Below, piece after piece: positions 1 through 8,548 of a DNA stretch of 64,000 bases. The stretch spans positions 124,001 to 188,000 of the forward strand of contig NZ_JABCQI010000005.1 in NCBI RefSeq assembly GCF_015244745.1, in the 5' to 3' direction. Every line of letters starts with the position of its first letter. Within the stretch, counting starts at the first letter, position 1. Origin of the DNA: Gluconobacter cadivus. Lineage in GTDB: Bacteria; Pseudomonadota; Alphaproteobacteria; Acetobacterales; Acetobacteraceae. The notes under the pieces are model-generated. The model did not search any database and had not been told where the DNA came from. It worked only from the letters and a program-made list of their open reading frames with translations. The position numbers and the translations under genes were made by a program.

Positions 1-1898
1 CGCTGGATGGTGGTCGCAAGATCGTCCGTTCGCTCGGACTTGGGCTTAAGTGCGATGAACATGTTGGCTGAGTTGGCCGAACGTCCACCGACACCGCCCA
101 TGACGCCTACGACATCCCGGTCGGACGCGACGCTCTTCATGGCCTTGACCACGATTTTCTGAAGCGCCTGAAACGAGATCGACTGATCGGCAACCACACG
201 CCCCATGATCTGTCCGGTGTCTTCGGAAGGGAAGAAACCTTTGGGCATTTTCACATACAGCACACCGGCCAGCACCAGAGTGGCGGGCAGGGACATCGCG
301 ATCAGGAACTGATGCCCCAAGGCCCAGTCCAGCGATTTGCCGTAACCCGACGTGGTGGCGCTGATCATGCGTTCGAGGAAACGGCCGGTTTTCTTCCACA
401 GACCCGGACCGTTATCGTCCGTGTGGGTCAGAAGCTGGGCGCTGATCATAGGCGTCAGCGTCAGGGAAAGGAGCAGCGAAATGCAGAGCGTGATGACCAT
501 GGTCATCGCGAACTCATGGAACAGCCGCCCCGCGATCCCGCCCATGAGCATGATTGGCGCAAACACCACGATCAGCGAGACCGTGATCGAAACGACCGTG
601 AACGCGACTTCGGTCGTGCCTTTGATGGCGGCGTCCTGCCGGTTGTAACCCATCTCCATGTAGCGCGCGATGTTTTCCAGAACGACGATGGCGTCATCGA
701 CCACGAAGCCCGTCGAAATCGTCAGGGCCATCAGCGACATATTGTCGAGCTGGTACCCCATCAGCGCCATGGCCCCGAAGGTCCCGACGATCGAGACCGG
801 CACCACGATGGCAGGAACCATGATGGCAGAGAGGCTGCGCAGGAACAGCAGGACGACCACGACCACGAGTACGACGGCGATGACAAGGGTCTGTTTCGTA
901 TCGTCCAGCGAGGCCCGGATTGTTTTGGAGCGATCGATCAGGATTGAAATATTGGTATTACCGGGCAGGGCGGACTGAAGGGCTGGCAGGCGGCCGCGGA
1001 TGCCGTCGATCGTCTTGATGACGTTTGCGCCACCCTGCGAGAAGACCGTACAGATAATGGCGGCGTTGCCGTTCAGATACCCCGCCTGACGAAGATCTTC
1101 GACACTGTTCTTGACGTCCGCGAGATCCGTCAGGCGGACCGGCTGGTTGTTGCGATAGGCGATGACCAGATCGCGATATTCTTCCGCATCCGTCGCCTGA
1201 TCGTTGGTAGAGAGCATCATGCGCTCGCCATTGGCGTCCAGAAAACCTTTGGGCGTATGGGCATTGGCGGAGGCGAGGGCGGCGCGCAGATCTTCGAAGC
1301 CGATCCCGTAATGGAACAGGCGCAGCGGATTGATTTCAACACGCACGGCGGGAAGGGACGCGCCGCGGATTTCCACATCACCGACGCCCTGGATCTGGCT
1401 GAGCTGCGGGATGAGGATGTTGCTTGCGAAATCGTAGAGTTCCTGCGGCGTCCGGGTGCTGGACGATAGCGTCAAAGCGAGAATGGGCGGACCGTTGGAG
1501 TTCGCCTTCATATAGGTCGGGTTGCTGCGCAGACTGGTGGGCAGATCCTGCCGTGCGCCTTGCAAAGCGGCTTCCACGTCACGCGCAGCGCCGTTGATGT
1601 CTCGTGACAGGTCGAACTGAAGGGTGATGCGCGTCTGGTTGACCATGGATTCCGAGGTCATTTCCGTGACGCCGGAAATCGCCCCCAGATGCCGCTCCAA
1701 AGGCCCTGCGATCGTGCTCGCGATTTCGGACGGAGAGCCTCCGGGCTGGTTTGCGGTCACCATGATGACCGGAAAGTCCACGTCCGGCAGATCGGCGACG
1801 GGCAGGGCGAAATAGCCCATAACGCCGCCGATCACGAGAGCGACCGCCAGCAGCGTCGTGCCAACGGGCCTTAGGACAAAGAGGCGAACCAGATTCAC
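1..1898 (-). CDS. mdtC: RND efflux pump inner-membrane subunit, MdtC-like (3' end beyond window)
   Basis: Resistance-nodulation-division transporter that would use the proton gradient to expel drugs from the periplasm as part of an MdtABC-type tripartite pump. About 632 residues are visible and the frame is still open at base 1, so the C-terminal 400 or so residues lie outside the window. The N-terminus (MNLVRLFVLRPVGTTLLAVA) has the first transmembrane segment of the family, and the TM4 proton-relay pair is seen in GFVVDDAIVVLENI near residue 400. The start is GTG at 1898; it overlaps the stop of the upstream pump gene by four bases (GTGA), so the two pump genes are translationally coupled. 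The segment sequence is closer to MdtC than to AcrB (residues such as DINGAARDVEAAL in the first porter loop). Assignment to the MdtB/MdtC pair rests on gene order and on these motifs. Confidence 0.93.
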   Translation of the reverse strand, partial: MNLVRLFVLRPVGTTLLAVALVIGGVMGYFALPVADLPDVDFPVIMVTANQPGGSPSEIASTIAGPLERHLGAISGVTEMTSESMVNQTRITLQFDLSRDINGAARDVEAALQGARQDLPTSLRSNPTYMKANSNGPPILALTLSSSTRTPQELYDFASNILIPQLSQIQGVGDVEIRGASLPAVRVEINPLRLFHYGIGFEDLRAALASANAHTPKGFLDANGERMMLSTNDQATDAEEYRDLVIAYRNNQPVRLTDLADVKNSVEDLRQAGYLNGNAAIICTVFSQGGANVIKTIDGIRGRLPALQSALPGNTNISILIDRSKTIRASLDDTKQTLVIAVVLVVVVVLLFLRSLSAIMVPAIVVPVSIVGTFGAMALMGYQLDNMSLMALTISTGFVVDDAIVVLENIARYMEMGYNRQDAAIKGTTEVAFTVVSITVSLIVVFAPIMLMGGIAGRLFHEFAMTMVITLCISLLLSLTLTPMISAQLLTHTDDNGPGLWKKTGRFLERMISATTSGYGKSLDWALGHQFLIAMSLPATLVLAGVLYVKMPKGFFPSEDTGQIMGRVVADQSISFQALQKIVVKAMKSVASDRDVVGVMGGVGGRSANSANMFIALKPKSERTDDLATTIQ

Positions 1899-4800
1899 GG
1901 AGCGCCTGTATGGGGGCTTGGAGTCTGGGGCTGCGACGGCGGGTTGTTGCGGCGGTGGCGCTGTATGAAGGCGCGCGTTTTTGTCCCCAACTCATCCATG
2001 AACAGATAGATGACGGGCGTGGTGAAAAGCGTCAGAAGCTGGGACATCATCAGGCCGAAAACGATGGCCACACCCAGCGGTCGGCGCAGTTCGGAACCGA
2101 CACCCGTGCCGATCAGCAGAGGCAGGGCACCGAACAGGGCGGCCAGCGTCGTCATCAGGATCGGACGGAAGCGGAGCATCGCCGCCTGCTTGATGGATTC
2201 AAGCGGCGTATGGCCTTCCAGACGTTCGGCTTCGAGGGCGAAGTCGATCATCATGATGGCGTTTTTCTTCACGATGCCGATCAGCAACACGATGCCGATG
2301 ATGCCCATGATGTCGAGATCCATCCCGAACAGATAGAGCCCGATCAGCGCACCGATGGCGGCGGAAGGCAGGGTGGAGAGGATCGTGATCGGGTGGATAT
2401 AGCTCTCATAGAGAATACCCAGCACGATATAGACCGCGATCACGGCTGCCATGACCAGCCAGACCTCGTTGGACAGCGACGAGCGGAAGGCAGCCGCCGT
2501 ACCTTGGAAGGCGGTCTGGAATTCCGGCGGCAGACCGATCTGCTTTTCCACGCGCTCGATGGCGTTGGTCGCAGCCCCCAGCGAATACCCGCTGGCGACG
2601 TTGAACGACACGGTCGTGGCCGGGAACTGGCCGAAATGGCTGATGAGCAGCGGGGCGAGGACATGCGTCATCGTCGTCACCTGCGACAGCGGGACAAGCC
2701 CCGATGTCGGCTGGCGCGTCGGGCCGGACGTGCTGCCACCGGCCTGCGAGGAAATGCCCGGCAGGTAAAGCTGGCTCAGAGATGTCAGATCGGTCTGGAG
2801 TTTCGGATCGGCTTCCAGAATGACGCGATACTGGTTGGACTGCGTGTAGATCGTCGTGATCTGGCGCTGGCCGTAGCTGTCATACAGGAGATTGTCGACC
2901 GTCTGCGGCGTGATGGAGTATCGCGCGCCGGTCGGGCGGTCGAGCGAAAGCTGGGCGACCAACCCCTCGGCCTGAAGATCGGACGTGACATCCCGCAGCG
3001 ACGGTTCTTTGCGCAGGGCATCCACGAATTTCGGCACCCAGGTCTTGAAGGTGTCGTAATCCGGGTTTTCCAGCATGAACTGGTACTGCGTGGCGGAAAT
3101 CGAGGAATCCAGCGATAGATCCTGAATCGGCTGGACATAAAGCTGCGCCCCGATCACCTGATCCCCAGCAGAAGACAGGCGACGCATGATGGCTTCGAGG
3201 CTGGACGTGCGCTGGTCCCGCGGTTTGAGGTTGATCAGGAAGCGGCCGACATTCAACGTCATGTTCTGACCGTCGATACCCACGAAAGACGAGATGCTGG
3301 CGACATCCGGGTCCTTCAGGATCACGTCTCCAAGAGCGGCCTGACGGCTCTTCATGCCTTCAAAGGAGATGGCCTGCGACATCACGGAGATGCCCTGAAT
3401 AACGCCGGTATCCTGTGTCGGGAAAAAGCCCTTGGGAATGGTCCAGGCCAGAATACCGGTCAGGATGATCGTGCCGAGTGTGACCAGAAGGGTCGTAACA
3501 CGAAAGCGCAGCACGACATCAAGCCAGCGCCCGTAACCCGCGATCAGGGCGTTGATGCCGCGCTCGGTGCTATTGGACAGGCGGCTCCAGACCGTGTTTC
3601 TCGTGGACGGCGCATGTGTGTCGGACAACAGACGGGCGCACATCATCGGCACCAGCGTCAGGGCGACGACGGCGGAAATGATGATGGTGATGGAGAGTGT
3701 CATCGCGAATTCATGGAACAGACGCCCGACGACATCCTTCATGAAGAGCAGGGGGATCAGCACGGCGATCAGCGAGACCGTCAGCGAGATGATGGTGAAG
3801 CCGATCTCTCCCGCGCCTTTGAGCGCAGCGGTGTAGCGGTCTTCACCGGCCTCGACGTAACGGGCAATGTTCTCGATCACGACGATGGCGTCATCGACGA
3901 CGAAGCCAGTCGCAATCGTCAGGGACATTAGCGACAGGTTGTCGAGCGAGAAGCCCAGCAGATACATCGCCGCCAGCGTTCCGATCAGAGACAGCGGAAC
4001 GGACAGGCTGGGAATGATCGTCGCCGGAACATTTCGCAGGAACACGAAGATCACGCCCACCACGAGAAGCATGGCGAGCGCCAGTTCATATTCTACGTCG
4101 CTAACCGAGGCGCGAATGGTCGTGGTGCGGTCCGTCAGAGGCGTAACGTCAATGCCCGGCGGCAGGTCGAGTTTGAGCTGCGGCAGAACGCGCAGAACGT
4201 TGTCCACAACACCAATAACGTTCGCGCCGGGCTGGCGCTGTACGTTCAGGATCAGCGCAGGCGTGCGGTTGGCCCAGGCGGCAAGCTGTGCGTTCTCAGC
4301 CCCTTCAACCACCGTCGCAATGTCGCGCACGCGGATCGGGCCGTTGTTCTGATACGCGATCACCTGATTCATAAGCTGTTCGACGGACTGGATCTGACCG
4401 TCGATGCGCAGGGACGTGGAGCGTTTGGGGCCGTCGAATGTGCCGGTCGGGGAATTGACGTTGACCGTGCTGATGATGGTGCGCAGCGTGTCGATTGCGA
4501 TGCCGTAAGAGGTCAGCTTCGGAATATTGACCTGAATCCGGTACGCCTTGCGATTACCACCCGACAGGGTGACGAGACCGACGCCGGAAATCTGGCTGAT
4601 CTTCTGTTCAAGCCGCGTGTTGACGTAATCTTCGACTTCAGGAAGCGGCAGCGTTTTTGACGTGATGCCGAGCGTCAGGACGGGGGTGTCTGCCGGGTTG
4701 ACCTTCGCATAGATCGGAGGGGCGGGCAGATCGCTTGGCAGCAGGGAGGTGGCGTTGTTGATCGCGGCCTGAACTTCCTGTTCGGCCACGTCCATCGACA

Positions 4801-5095
4801 TGTCCAGCCCGAAGCGCAGCGTGACGACCGAAGCCCCACCAGAAGACTGGGACGTCATCTGGTCCAGCCCGGCCATCTGGCCGAGCTGGGTCTCCAGTGG
4901 CGCGGTGACGGACGTACTCATCACGTCCGGCCCGGCGCCCGGATAGAATGTCGAGACCGTGATCGTCGGATATTCGACCTGCGGCAGGGCTGAGACGGCC
5001 AGAAAATGGTAACCGAGCAGACCGCTCAGCAGGATGGCGAACATCAGAAGGCTGGTGGCAACCGGGCGCTCGATGAACAGGCGGGACGGATTCAC
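1895..5095 (-). CDS. mdtB: RND efflux pump inner-membrane subunit, MdtB-like
   Basis: First of two tandem RND pumps; in the E. coli system MdtB and MdtC form a heteromultimer. The protein is 1066 residues, a normal length for the family (about 1040), with 12 expected membrane segments and two large periplasmic loops. The N-terminus MNPSRLFIERPVATSLLMFA and the motif GFVVDDAIVVIENIARY place the TM4 aspartates at D401 and D402, which in the family carry protons. The C-terminal tail after the last membrane segment is Pro/Thr/Gln-rich. It follows the membrane fusion gene by 38 bases and overlaps mdtC by four bases. No TolC-like outer membrane gene lies in the visible part of the operon; it may be beyond the left edge. 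Confidence 0.95.
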   Translation of the reverse strand: MNPSRLFIERPVATSLLMFAILLSGLLGYHFLAVSALPQVEYPTITVSTFYPGAGPDVMSTSVTAPLETQLGQMAGLDQMTSQSSGGASVVTLRFGLDMSMDVAEQEVQAAINNATSLLPSDLPAPPIYAKVNPADTPVLTLGITSKTLPLPEVEDYVNTRLEQKISQISGVGLVTLSGGNRKAYRIQVNIPKLTSYGIAIDTLRTIISTVNVNSPTGTFDGPKRSTSLRIDGQIQSVEQLMNQVIAYQNNGPIRVRDIATVVEGAENAQLAAWANRTPALILNVQRQPGANVIGVVDNVLRVLPQLKLDLPPGIDVTPLTDRTTTIRASVSDVEYELALAMLLVVGVIFVFLRNVPATIIPSLSVPLSLIGTLAAMYLLGFSLDNLSLMSLTIATGFVVDDAIVVIENIARYVEAGEDRYTAALKGAGEIGFTIISLTVSLIAVLIPLLFMKDVVGRLFHEFAMTLSITIIISAVVALTLVPMMCARLLSDTHAPSTRNTVWSRLSNSTERGINALIAGYGRWLDVVLRFRVTTLLVTLGTIILTGILAWTIPKGFFPTQDTGVIQGISVMSQAISFEGMKSRQAALGDVILKDPDVASISSFVGIDGQNMTLNVGRFLINLKPRDQRTSSLEAIMRRLSSAGDQVIGAQLYVQPIQDLSLDSSISATQYQFMLENPDYDTFKTWVPKFVDALRKEPSLRDVTSDLQAEGLVAQLSLDRPTGARYSITPQTVDNLLYDSYGQRQITTIYTQSNQYRVILEADPKLQTDLTSLSQLYLPGISSQAGGSTSGPTRQPTSGLVPLSQVTTMTHVLAPLLISHFGQFPATTVSFNVASGYSLGAATNAIERVEKQIGLPPEFQTAFQGTAAAFRSSLSNEVWLVMAAVIAVYIVLGILYESYIHPITILSTLPSAAIGALIGLYLFGMDLDIMGIIGIVLLIGIVKKNAIMMIDFALEAERLEGHTPLESIKQAAMLRFRPILMTTLAALFGALPLLIGTGVGSELRRPLGVAIVFGLMMSQLLTLFTTPVIYLFMDELGTKTRAFIQRHRRNNPPSQPQTPSPHTGAP

Positions 5096-5133
5096 GATCT
5101 TGATGTTCCCTGTTTGACTGTTCTGAATGGCGA

Positions 5134-6480
5134 TCAGTGGTTGCCGGTGTCGGCGGACGAGGACGGGTCGTTCTTCTGCTGGGGCGCATCCGAACTCTGC
5201 TGTCCGTCACGATGATGACGGTGCTGGCTGGCGCTCTTGTGCTCGGCTTCCGTCGTCTGCGCTGCTGCGGACGAGGTGTCGGGGATGGAGACCTTCTGGC
5301 CGGGGCGCAGATGGCTGACACCATCCGTCACGATCCGGTCGCCGCTGCTCAGACCCTTTTCGATCACGGCGTTCGTGCCATCGGTCGTGCCGACCGTCAC
5401 GGGCACGACTTCCACGGTCATGTCAGGCTTGACGCGATAGACAAAGCGTCCGTCCGGGCCTGTCTGAAGAGCATTTGCGGGCACAAGCAGGGCGTCATGC
5501 AGCGTCGTGACCAGCAGATGCGGGTTAACGAACTGGTTCGGAAAGAGGTGCTCGTCCTCGTTCGCAAAGATGCCACGCATCCGGACGGTACCCGTTGCGG
5601 TGTCGATCTGACTGTCGAGCGCCTTGACGGTGCCGGTGGCAATTTTGTGGGTGTTGTCGCTGTCCCACGCTTCGACGGACAGCTCGCCGGTCTTGTCCAG
5701 ATATTTCATGACCTCCTGCAGCTGGTTCTGCGGAACCGTGAAGATCACGGAGATGGGCTGCATCATCGTCAGGATGGTCAGACCACCGGACTGGCCAGCC
5801 GTCACATAGTTGCCCACGTCGAGCACACGAATACCGACACGGCCTTCGACAGGCGCAATGATGTGACAGTACATCACGTTCAGTTCGGCATTGCGGACAT
5901 TGGCCCGGTCGAATTCGACCTGACCTTCAAGCTGCTGCACCGTGAACTCCTGATCGCGCGCCGTCATGGCGGAGGTCGAGTTCTGTTTGATCAAGCGCTG
6001 GTAACGGGCGTTGTCCACACGGGCCTTTTCAAGCTGCGCCATATCGGCGGCCAGTGTGCCGCGATACTGGGCGAGCGTGGCCTCATAGGGGCGCGGGTCG
6101 ATCAGTTCGAGTTCGTCACCCTTATGGACGTGCTGGCCTTCCTTGTAATAGACGGCCGAGATATGGCCGTTGACGCGCGGCGTGATCGTCACGTTTGTCA
6201 CGGGGACGACTGTGCCGAGTTCCTGAAAGATCACGGGCATGTCGCCAGTATGGACGGTTGCGACAGCAACGGGCTGCACGCTTCCGTCGGCTGCGGCACC
6301 ACGACCATGTTTGTGTGTCGCGCCATGAGGGCGGAAGATCGCGAACAGGATCAGAAGAGCAATCAGAAGAACAACGCCCCAAAGGATCCAGCGCCGACGG
6401 CGGGACCGCGCAGGAGGGGGAGAAGACTGGGCGGTGCTGTTCGTAAGGCGGTCGCTGGAGCTGGCCGTCTGCTGATCCAT
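5134..6480 (-). CDS. mdtA: RND efflux periplasmic adaptor (membrane fusion protein), MdtA-like
   Basis: HlyD-family adaptor linking the MdtBC pumps to an outer membrane channel. There is an N-terminal membrane anchor (about residues 31-50, WILWGVVLLIALLILFAIF) after an Arg-rich cytoplasmic start, then the barrel-sandwich/lipoyl region with PRVNGHISAVYYKEGQHVHK, an alpha-helical hairpin (about 120-190), and the beta-barrel region with VSIRVLDVGNYV-like and VNPHLLVTTL-like segments. The C-terminal tail is low-complexity, rich in Ser, Gln, His and Asp. I place the start at the ATG at 6480 (MDQQTASSS), which has GGAAAG upstream; an in-frame ATG at 6501 has no ribosome site and would add only seven residues. 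It is the first gene of the mdtABC-type operon. Confidence 0.93.
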   Translation of the reverse strand: MDQQTASSSDRLTNSTAQSSPPPARSRRRRWILWGVVLLIALLILFAIFRPHGATHKHGRGAAADGSVQPVAVATVHTGDMPVIFQELGTVVPVTNVTITPRVNGHISAVYYKEGQHVHKGDELELIDPRPYEATLAQYRGTLAADMAQLEKARVDNARYQRLIKQNSTSAMTARDQEFTVQQLEGQVEFDRANVRNAELNVMYCHIIAPVEGRVGIRVLDVGNYVTAGQSGGLTILTMMQPISVIFTVPQNQLQEVMKYLDKTGELSVEAWDSDNTHKIATGTVKALDSQIDTATGTVRMRGIFANEDEHLFPNQFVNPHLLVTTLHDALLVPANALQTGPDGRFVYRVKPDMTVEVVPVTVGTTDGTNAVIEKGLSSGDRIVTDGVSHLRPGQKVSIPDTSSAAAQTTEAEHKSASQHRHHRDGQQSSDAPQQKNDPSSSADTGNH

Positions 6481-6553
6481 GGTGGTTCTGTCTTTCCGCA
6501 TAGCAGAGCGCAGGGCTCTCAGGCGACGATGTTATGTGTTTTCATGCTTATAC

Positions 6554-6574
6554 GGCAGGAGGCCAGCGCCTGCC
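6554..6574. promoter_or_regulatory. Inverted repeat in the mdtA upstream region, possible repressor operator
   Basis: GGCAGG and CCTGCC arms (6554-6559 and 6569-6574) flank a 9-base centre, about 75 bases upstream of the mdtA start. The position would suit a TetR- or MarR-type operator, but no regulator gene is adjacent in the window and the arms are short. Inference only. Confidence 0.2.
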
Positions 6575-6710
6575 ATGACGCGACCTTAAATCCTGTTCAG
6601 TTTTGGTAATGAAAATCAAAATGACCGAAAATGATACTTTTCGTTACATTTATGCGTATGAGTGTGGGTGCAGGGCTTGTCTCTTTTCAATGCAGCGATC
6701 ATATCGGGTT

Positions 6711-6736
6711 GGAACCGGATGTCTCTGTTATGCGTT
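6711..6736 (+). promoter_or_regulatory. Probable EcfG (general stress response sigma) promoter
   Basis: GGAAC at 6711-6715 and CGTT at 6733-6736 are separated by exactly 17 bases. This matches the alphaproteobacterial EcfG consensus GGAAC-N16/17-CGTT. It lies about 40 bases upstream of the CsbD-like start codon at 6776, which fits a short 5' leader, and CsbD-family genes are common members of this stress regulon. Confidence 0.7.
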
Positions 6737-6775
6737 TGCATTGAGGACAGGTTAATCCGGACAGAGGAGAACAAA

Positions 6776-7066
6776 ATGGCCGATACAACTGAAACGAAGG
6801 TCGAGGGCCTTGTGGATGAAGCCAAGGGCAAGCTCAAGGACGGTTTTGGTGGTTTGACCGGCGATGCGAAGCTTCAGGCCGAAGGCAAGTTCGATCAGCT
6901 TTCCGGCATGGCACAGCAGGAATTCGCCGATCTGTACGACGAAGGCGAAACCAAGCTCGAAGCCGCAACGGCGTTTGTGCAGGATCGTCCGCTGATCTCG
7001 CTGGTGATCGCCACAGTTGTCGGAATGATCGTTGGTGGTCTGCTGTTCGGTCGTAAAAGCGACTGA
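6776..7066 (+). CDS. CsbD-family stress-response protein with C-terminal membrane anchor
   Basis: A 96-residue protein. The N-terminal half (EGLVDEAKGKLKDGFGGLTG and AEGKFDQLSG) has the repeated Lys/Gly/Asp-rich helices typical of CsbD proteins, which are induced by general stress; their biochemical role is not known. Residues about 65-92 (PLISLVIATVVGMIVGGLLF) form one membrane segment ending in GRKSD, as in DUF883/ElaB-type proteins that attach to the inner membrane. The ATG at 6776 is preceded by AGGAGA at good spacing; a longer reading frame upstream (from 6662) is unlikely to be used because it would span the promoter. A stress-sigma promoter motif is at 6711 and a strong terminator follows at 7109. 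Function is inferred from family resemblance. Confidence 0.88.
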   Translation: MADTTETKVEGLVDEAKGKLKDGFGGLTGDAKLQAEGKFDQLSGMAQQEFADLYDEGETKLEAATAFVQDRPLISLVIATVVGMIVGGLLFGRKSD

Positions 7067-7108
7067 GGCCCAACAGGCGTTTCGACCATAGGGACGTCTT
7101 TGTGCTAA

Positions 7109-7141
7109 AAGCCTTCCGGAGTAATCCGGGAGGCTTTTTTT
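7109..7141 (+). terminator. Intrinsic terminator whose 3' arm contains the next gene's ribosome site
   Basis: A 12-bp stem (7109-7120 with 7125-7136, one G-T pair) closes a GTAA loop (GNRA type) and runs into a tract of seven T (7135-7141). It ends the CsbD gene. The GGGAGG sequence in the 3' arm (7128-7133) sits nine bases before the ATG at 7143. Confidence 0.93.
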
Positions 7142-7142
7142 C

Positions 7143-7778
7143 ATGGAATGGTTTTACGACAACAACGGGCAGCAGGCCGGTCCAGTCTCCCGTGAGGAAA
7201 TCCTGCGTCTGATCATGCAGCGGCAGATCAAGCCCGAAACGCTCGTCTGGACACAGGAATTCGGCGCAACATGGCGTCCGGCCAGCGCTGCGGGGCTCGT
7301 CTCTCCGCTGACGGGACTTCTGCGGATGTCTGCGGGGAGTTCGGAGCACTGGGCCTGGGCGCTTCTGGTGGGTCCGTGGCTGATCCAACGCCTGACGCTG
7401 CTGATCCTGGACTGGCGTCAGATTCCGGATAGTGGCCGGGTAGGGCCGCTGTCCGTCGTCGGGATGATGTCGCTGCTCCTGTTCTTCATATCGTTCATGC
7501 TGGACCGTAATTCCCTTCGCGAAAGCGGAAAGACGCCGCCGGGTTTCTGGTGGTGGCTGTTTCTGCCGGGATATTTCTGGAAGCGGCGCCAGATCGTCGG
7601 TCGCGGGCTGTCGCTGCTGATCGTCAGCCTTGTGCTTCTTGCCGTCAATGTGACGGAGAAAATCTATCAGTTCCCTCAGATCGAAAAGGAACTTCAGATG
7701 CAGCATGGACAGACGGCTCAGCCCGCTCCATCGGCTCCATCAGAGCCCGGTCAGGAAAATCAGCAGGAAGAGCTCTGA
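7143..7778 (+). CDS. GYF_2 (DUF4339) domain membrane protein
   Basis: A 211-residue protein. The N-terminus MEWFYDNNGQQAGPVSREEI is the canonical opening of the GYF_2/DUF4339 domain (about residues 2-48, with the WTQEFGATWRPA closing motif), thought to bind proline-rich peptides. After it come three hydrophobic segments (about residues 77-95, 98-120 and 158-174) separated by the Trp-rich stretch GFWWWLFLPGYFW, and a Gln/Pro/Glu-rich C-terminal tail. The start is fixed by the domain at the ATG at 7143, only one base after the T-tract of the preceding terminator; the only ribosome site (GGGAGG, 7128-7133) is inside that hairpin. No specific function is known; it stands alone between the csbD-like gene and rnhB. 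Confidence 0.8.
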   Translation: MEWFYDNNGQQAGPVSREEILRLIMQRQIKPETLVWTQEFGATWRPASAAGLVSPLTGLLRMSAGSSEHWAWALLVGPWLIQRLTLLILDWRQIPDSGRVGPLSVVGMMSLLLFFISFMLDRNSLRESGKTPPGFWWWLFLPGYFWKRRQIVGRGLSLLIVSLVLLAVNVTEKIYQFPQIEKELQMQHGQTAQPAPSAPSEPGQENQQEEL

Positions 7779-7791
7779 CACCGTAGGCAAA

Positions 7792-7881
7792 GAGTCTTTC
7801 CCACCACACTTGACATATTAAACTTAGAACTCCTGCATTTTTGGGCTTCCCTTTCGAGTCGCCATGATTCAAAACCGATTC
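7792..7881. promoter_or_regulatory. GANTC cluster upstream of rnhB-ccrM (probable methylation-sensitive control region)
   Basis: Four GANTC sites fall in 90 bases: 7792-7796, 7856-7860, 7866-7870 and 7877-7881. The last three start 10 and 11 bases apart, so they lie on one face of the helix. The downstream operon encodes the enzyme that methylates GANTC. A TTGACA hexamer at 7810 could be a -35 element, but its -10 partner is weak. In Caulobacter, GANTC sites in the ccrM leader mediate feedback; the same role here is inference. Confidence 0.6.
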
Positions 7882-7924
7882 GGTCACCTGATTTCGCGGT
7901 GATCTGTCGGGGAGACACTCAGAA

Positions 7925-8548
7925 ATGCCGGATTACGCCCTTGAAGCTGCCCATGGGGGGCTGGTCGTCGGGATCGACGAAGTCGGGCGTGGTCCTCTGG
8001 CAGGGCCGGTCGTGGCCTCCGCCGTGGCTTTTACAGCCCGGCCGTCTGACACTCTGTCTGCCCTTCTCGATGATTCCAAGAAGCTGACGGCCCGACGCCG
8101 GATGCTCGCCTATGAGGCCTTGATGGCCGACGAACAGGCGTTGATCGGCATTGGTGCGGCATCGGTTCTGGAAATCGAGCAGATCAATATCGCCCAGGCC
8201 TGCTATCTGGCCATGCGCCGAGCGCTGTCCCGGCTCGGCCGAACGCCGGACCTTGCCCTCGTGGACGGCAAACACGCCCCGAAACTGCCCTGTCCCATCA
8301 AGATGGTGATCGGTGGCGACGGGATCAGCCTGTCCATTGCTGCAGCCTCCATCATCGCCAAGGTGACGCGGGACCGCCTGATGGCGCGTCTGGCCATGCG
8401 CCACGATGCTTATGGCTGGGAGCGCAATGCGGGTTACGGCACGGCTGCACACATGCAGGGTTTGAAGCTCCGTGGGGTGACACCTCATCACAGGCGCGGG
8501 TTCGCGCCGATACGAAACATGATTGAAGCAGAGGCACACGCAGCATGA
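7925..8548 (+). CDS. rnhB: Ribonuclease HII
   Basis: Cleaves the RNA strand of RNA-DNA hybrids, including single ribonucleotides misincorporated into DNA. At 207 residues it has normal length. The catalytic acidic residues are visible: D18 and E19 in [13 protein letters not shown]114 in [10 protein letters not shown], and D150 in AKVTRDR; the C-terminal HHRRGFAPI segment is also characteristic. The ATG at 7925 follows GGGGAGA by about ten bases. The stop overlaps the ccrM start by four bases (ATGA), so the two genes form a translationally coupled operon; rnhB next to ccrM is a frequent pairing in alphaproteobacteria. Confidence 0.97.
   Translation: MPDYALEAAHGGLVVGIDEVGRGPLAGPVVASAVAFTARPSDTLSALLDDSKKLTARRRMLAYEALMADEQALIGIGAASVLEIEQINIAQACYLAMRRALSRLGRTPDLALVDGKHAPKLPCPIKMVIGGDGISLSIAAASIIAKVTRDRLMARLAMRHDAYGWERNAGYGTAAHMQGLKLRGVTPHHRRGFAPIRNMIEAEAHAA

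Noticed and set aside
5137-6609. About 490-codon open frame on the plus strand across mdtA
   Set aside because: Antisense to mdtA, with no plausible start region or motif.
7810-7839. CtrA-type TTAA-N7-TTAA site in the rnhB-ccrM leader
   Set aside because: TTAAACTTAG is present, but the second half-site and the spacing do not match the consensus.
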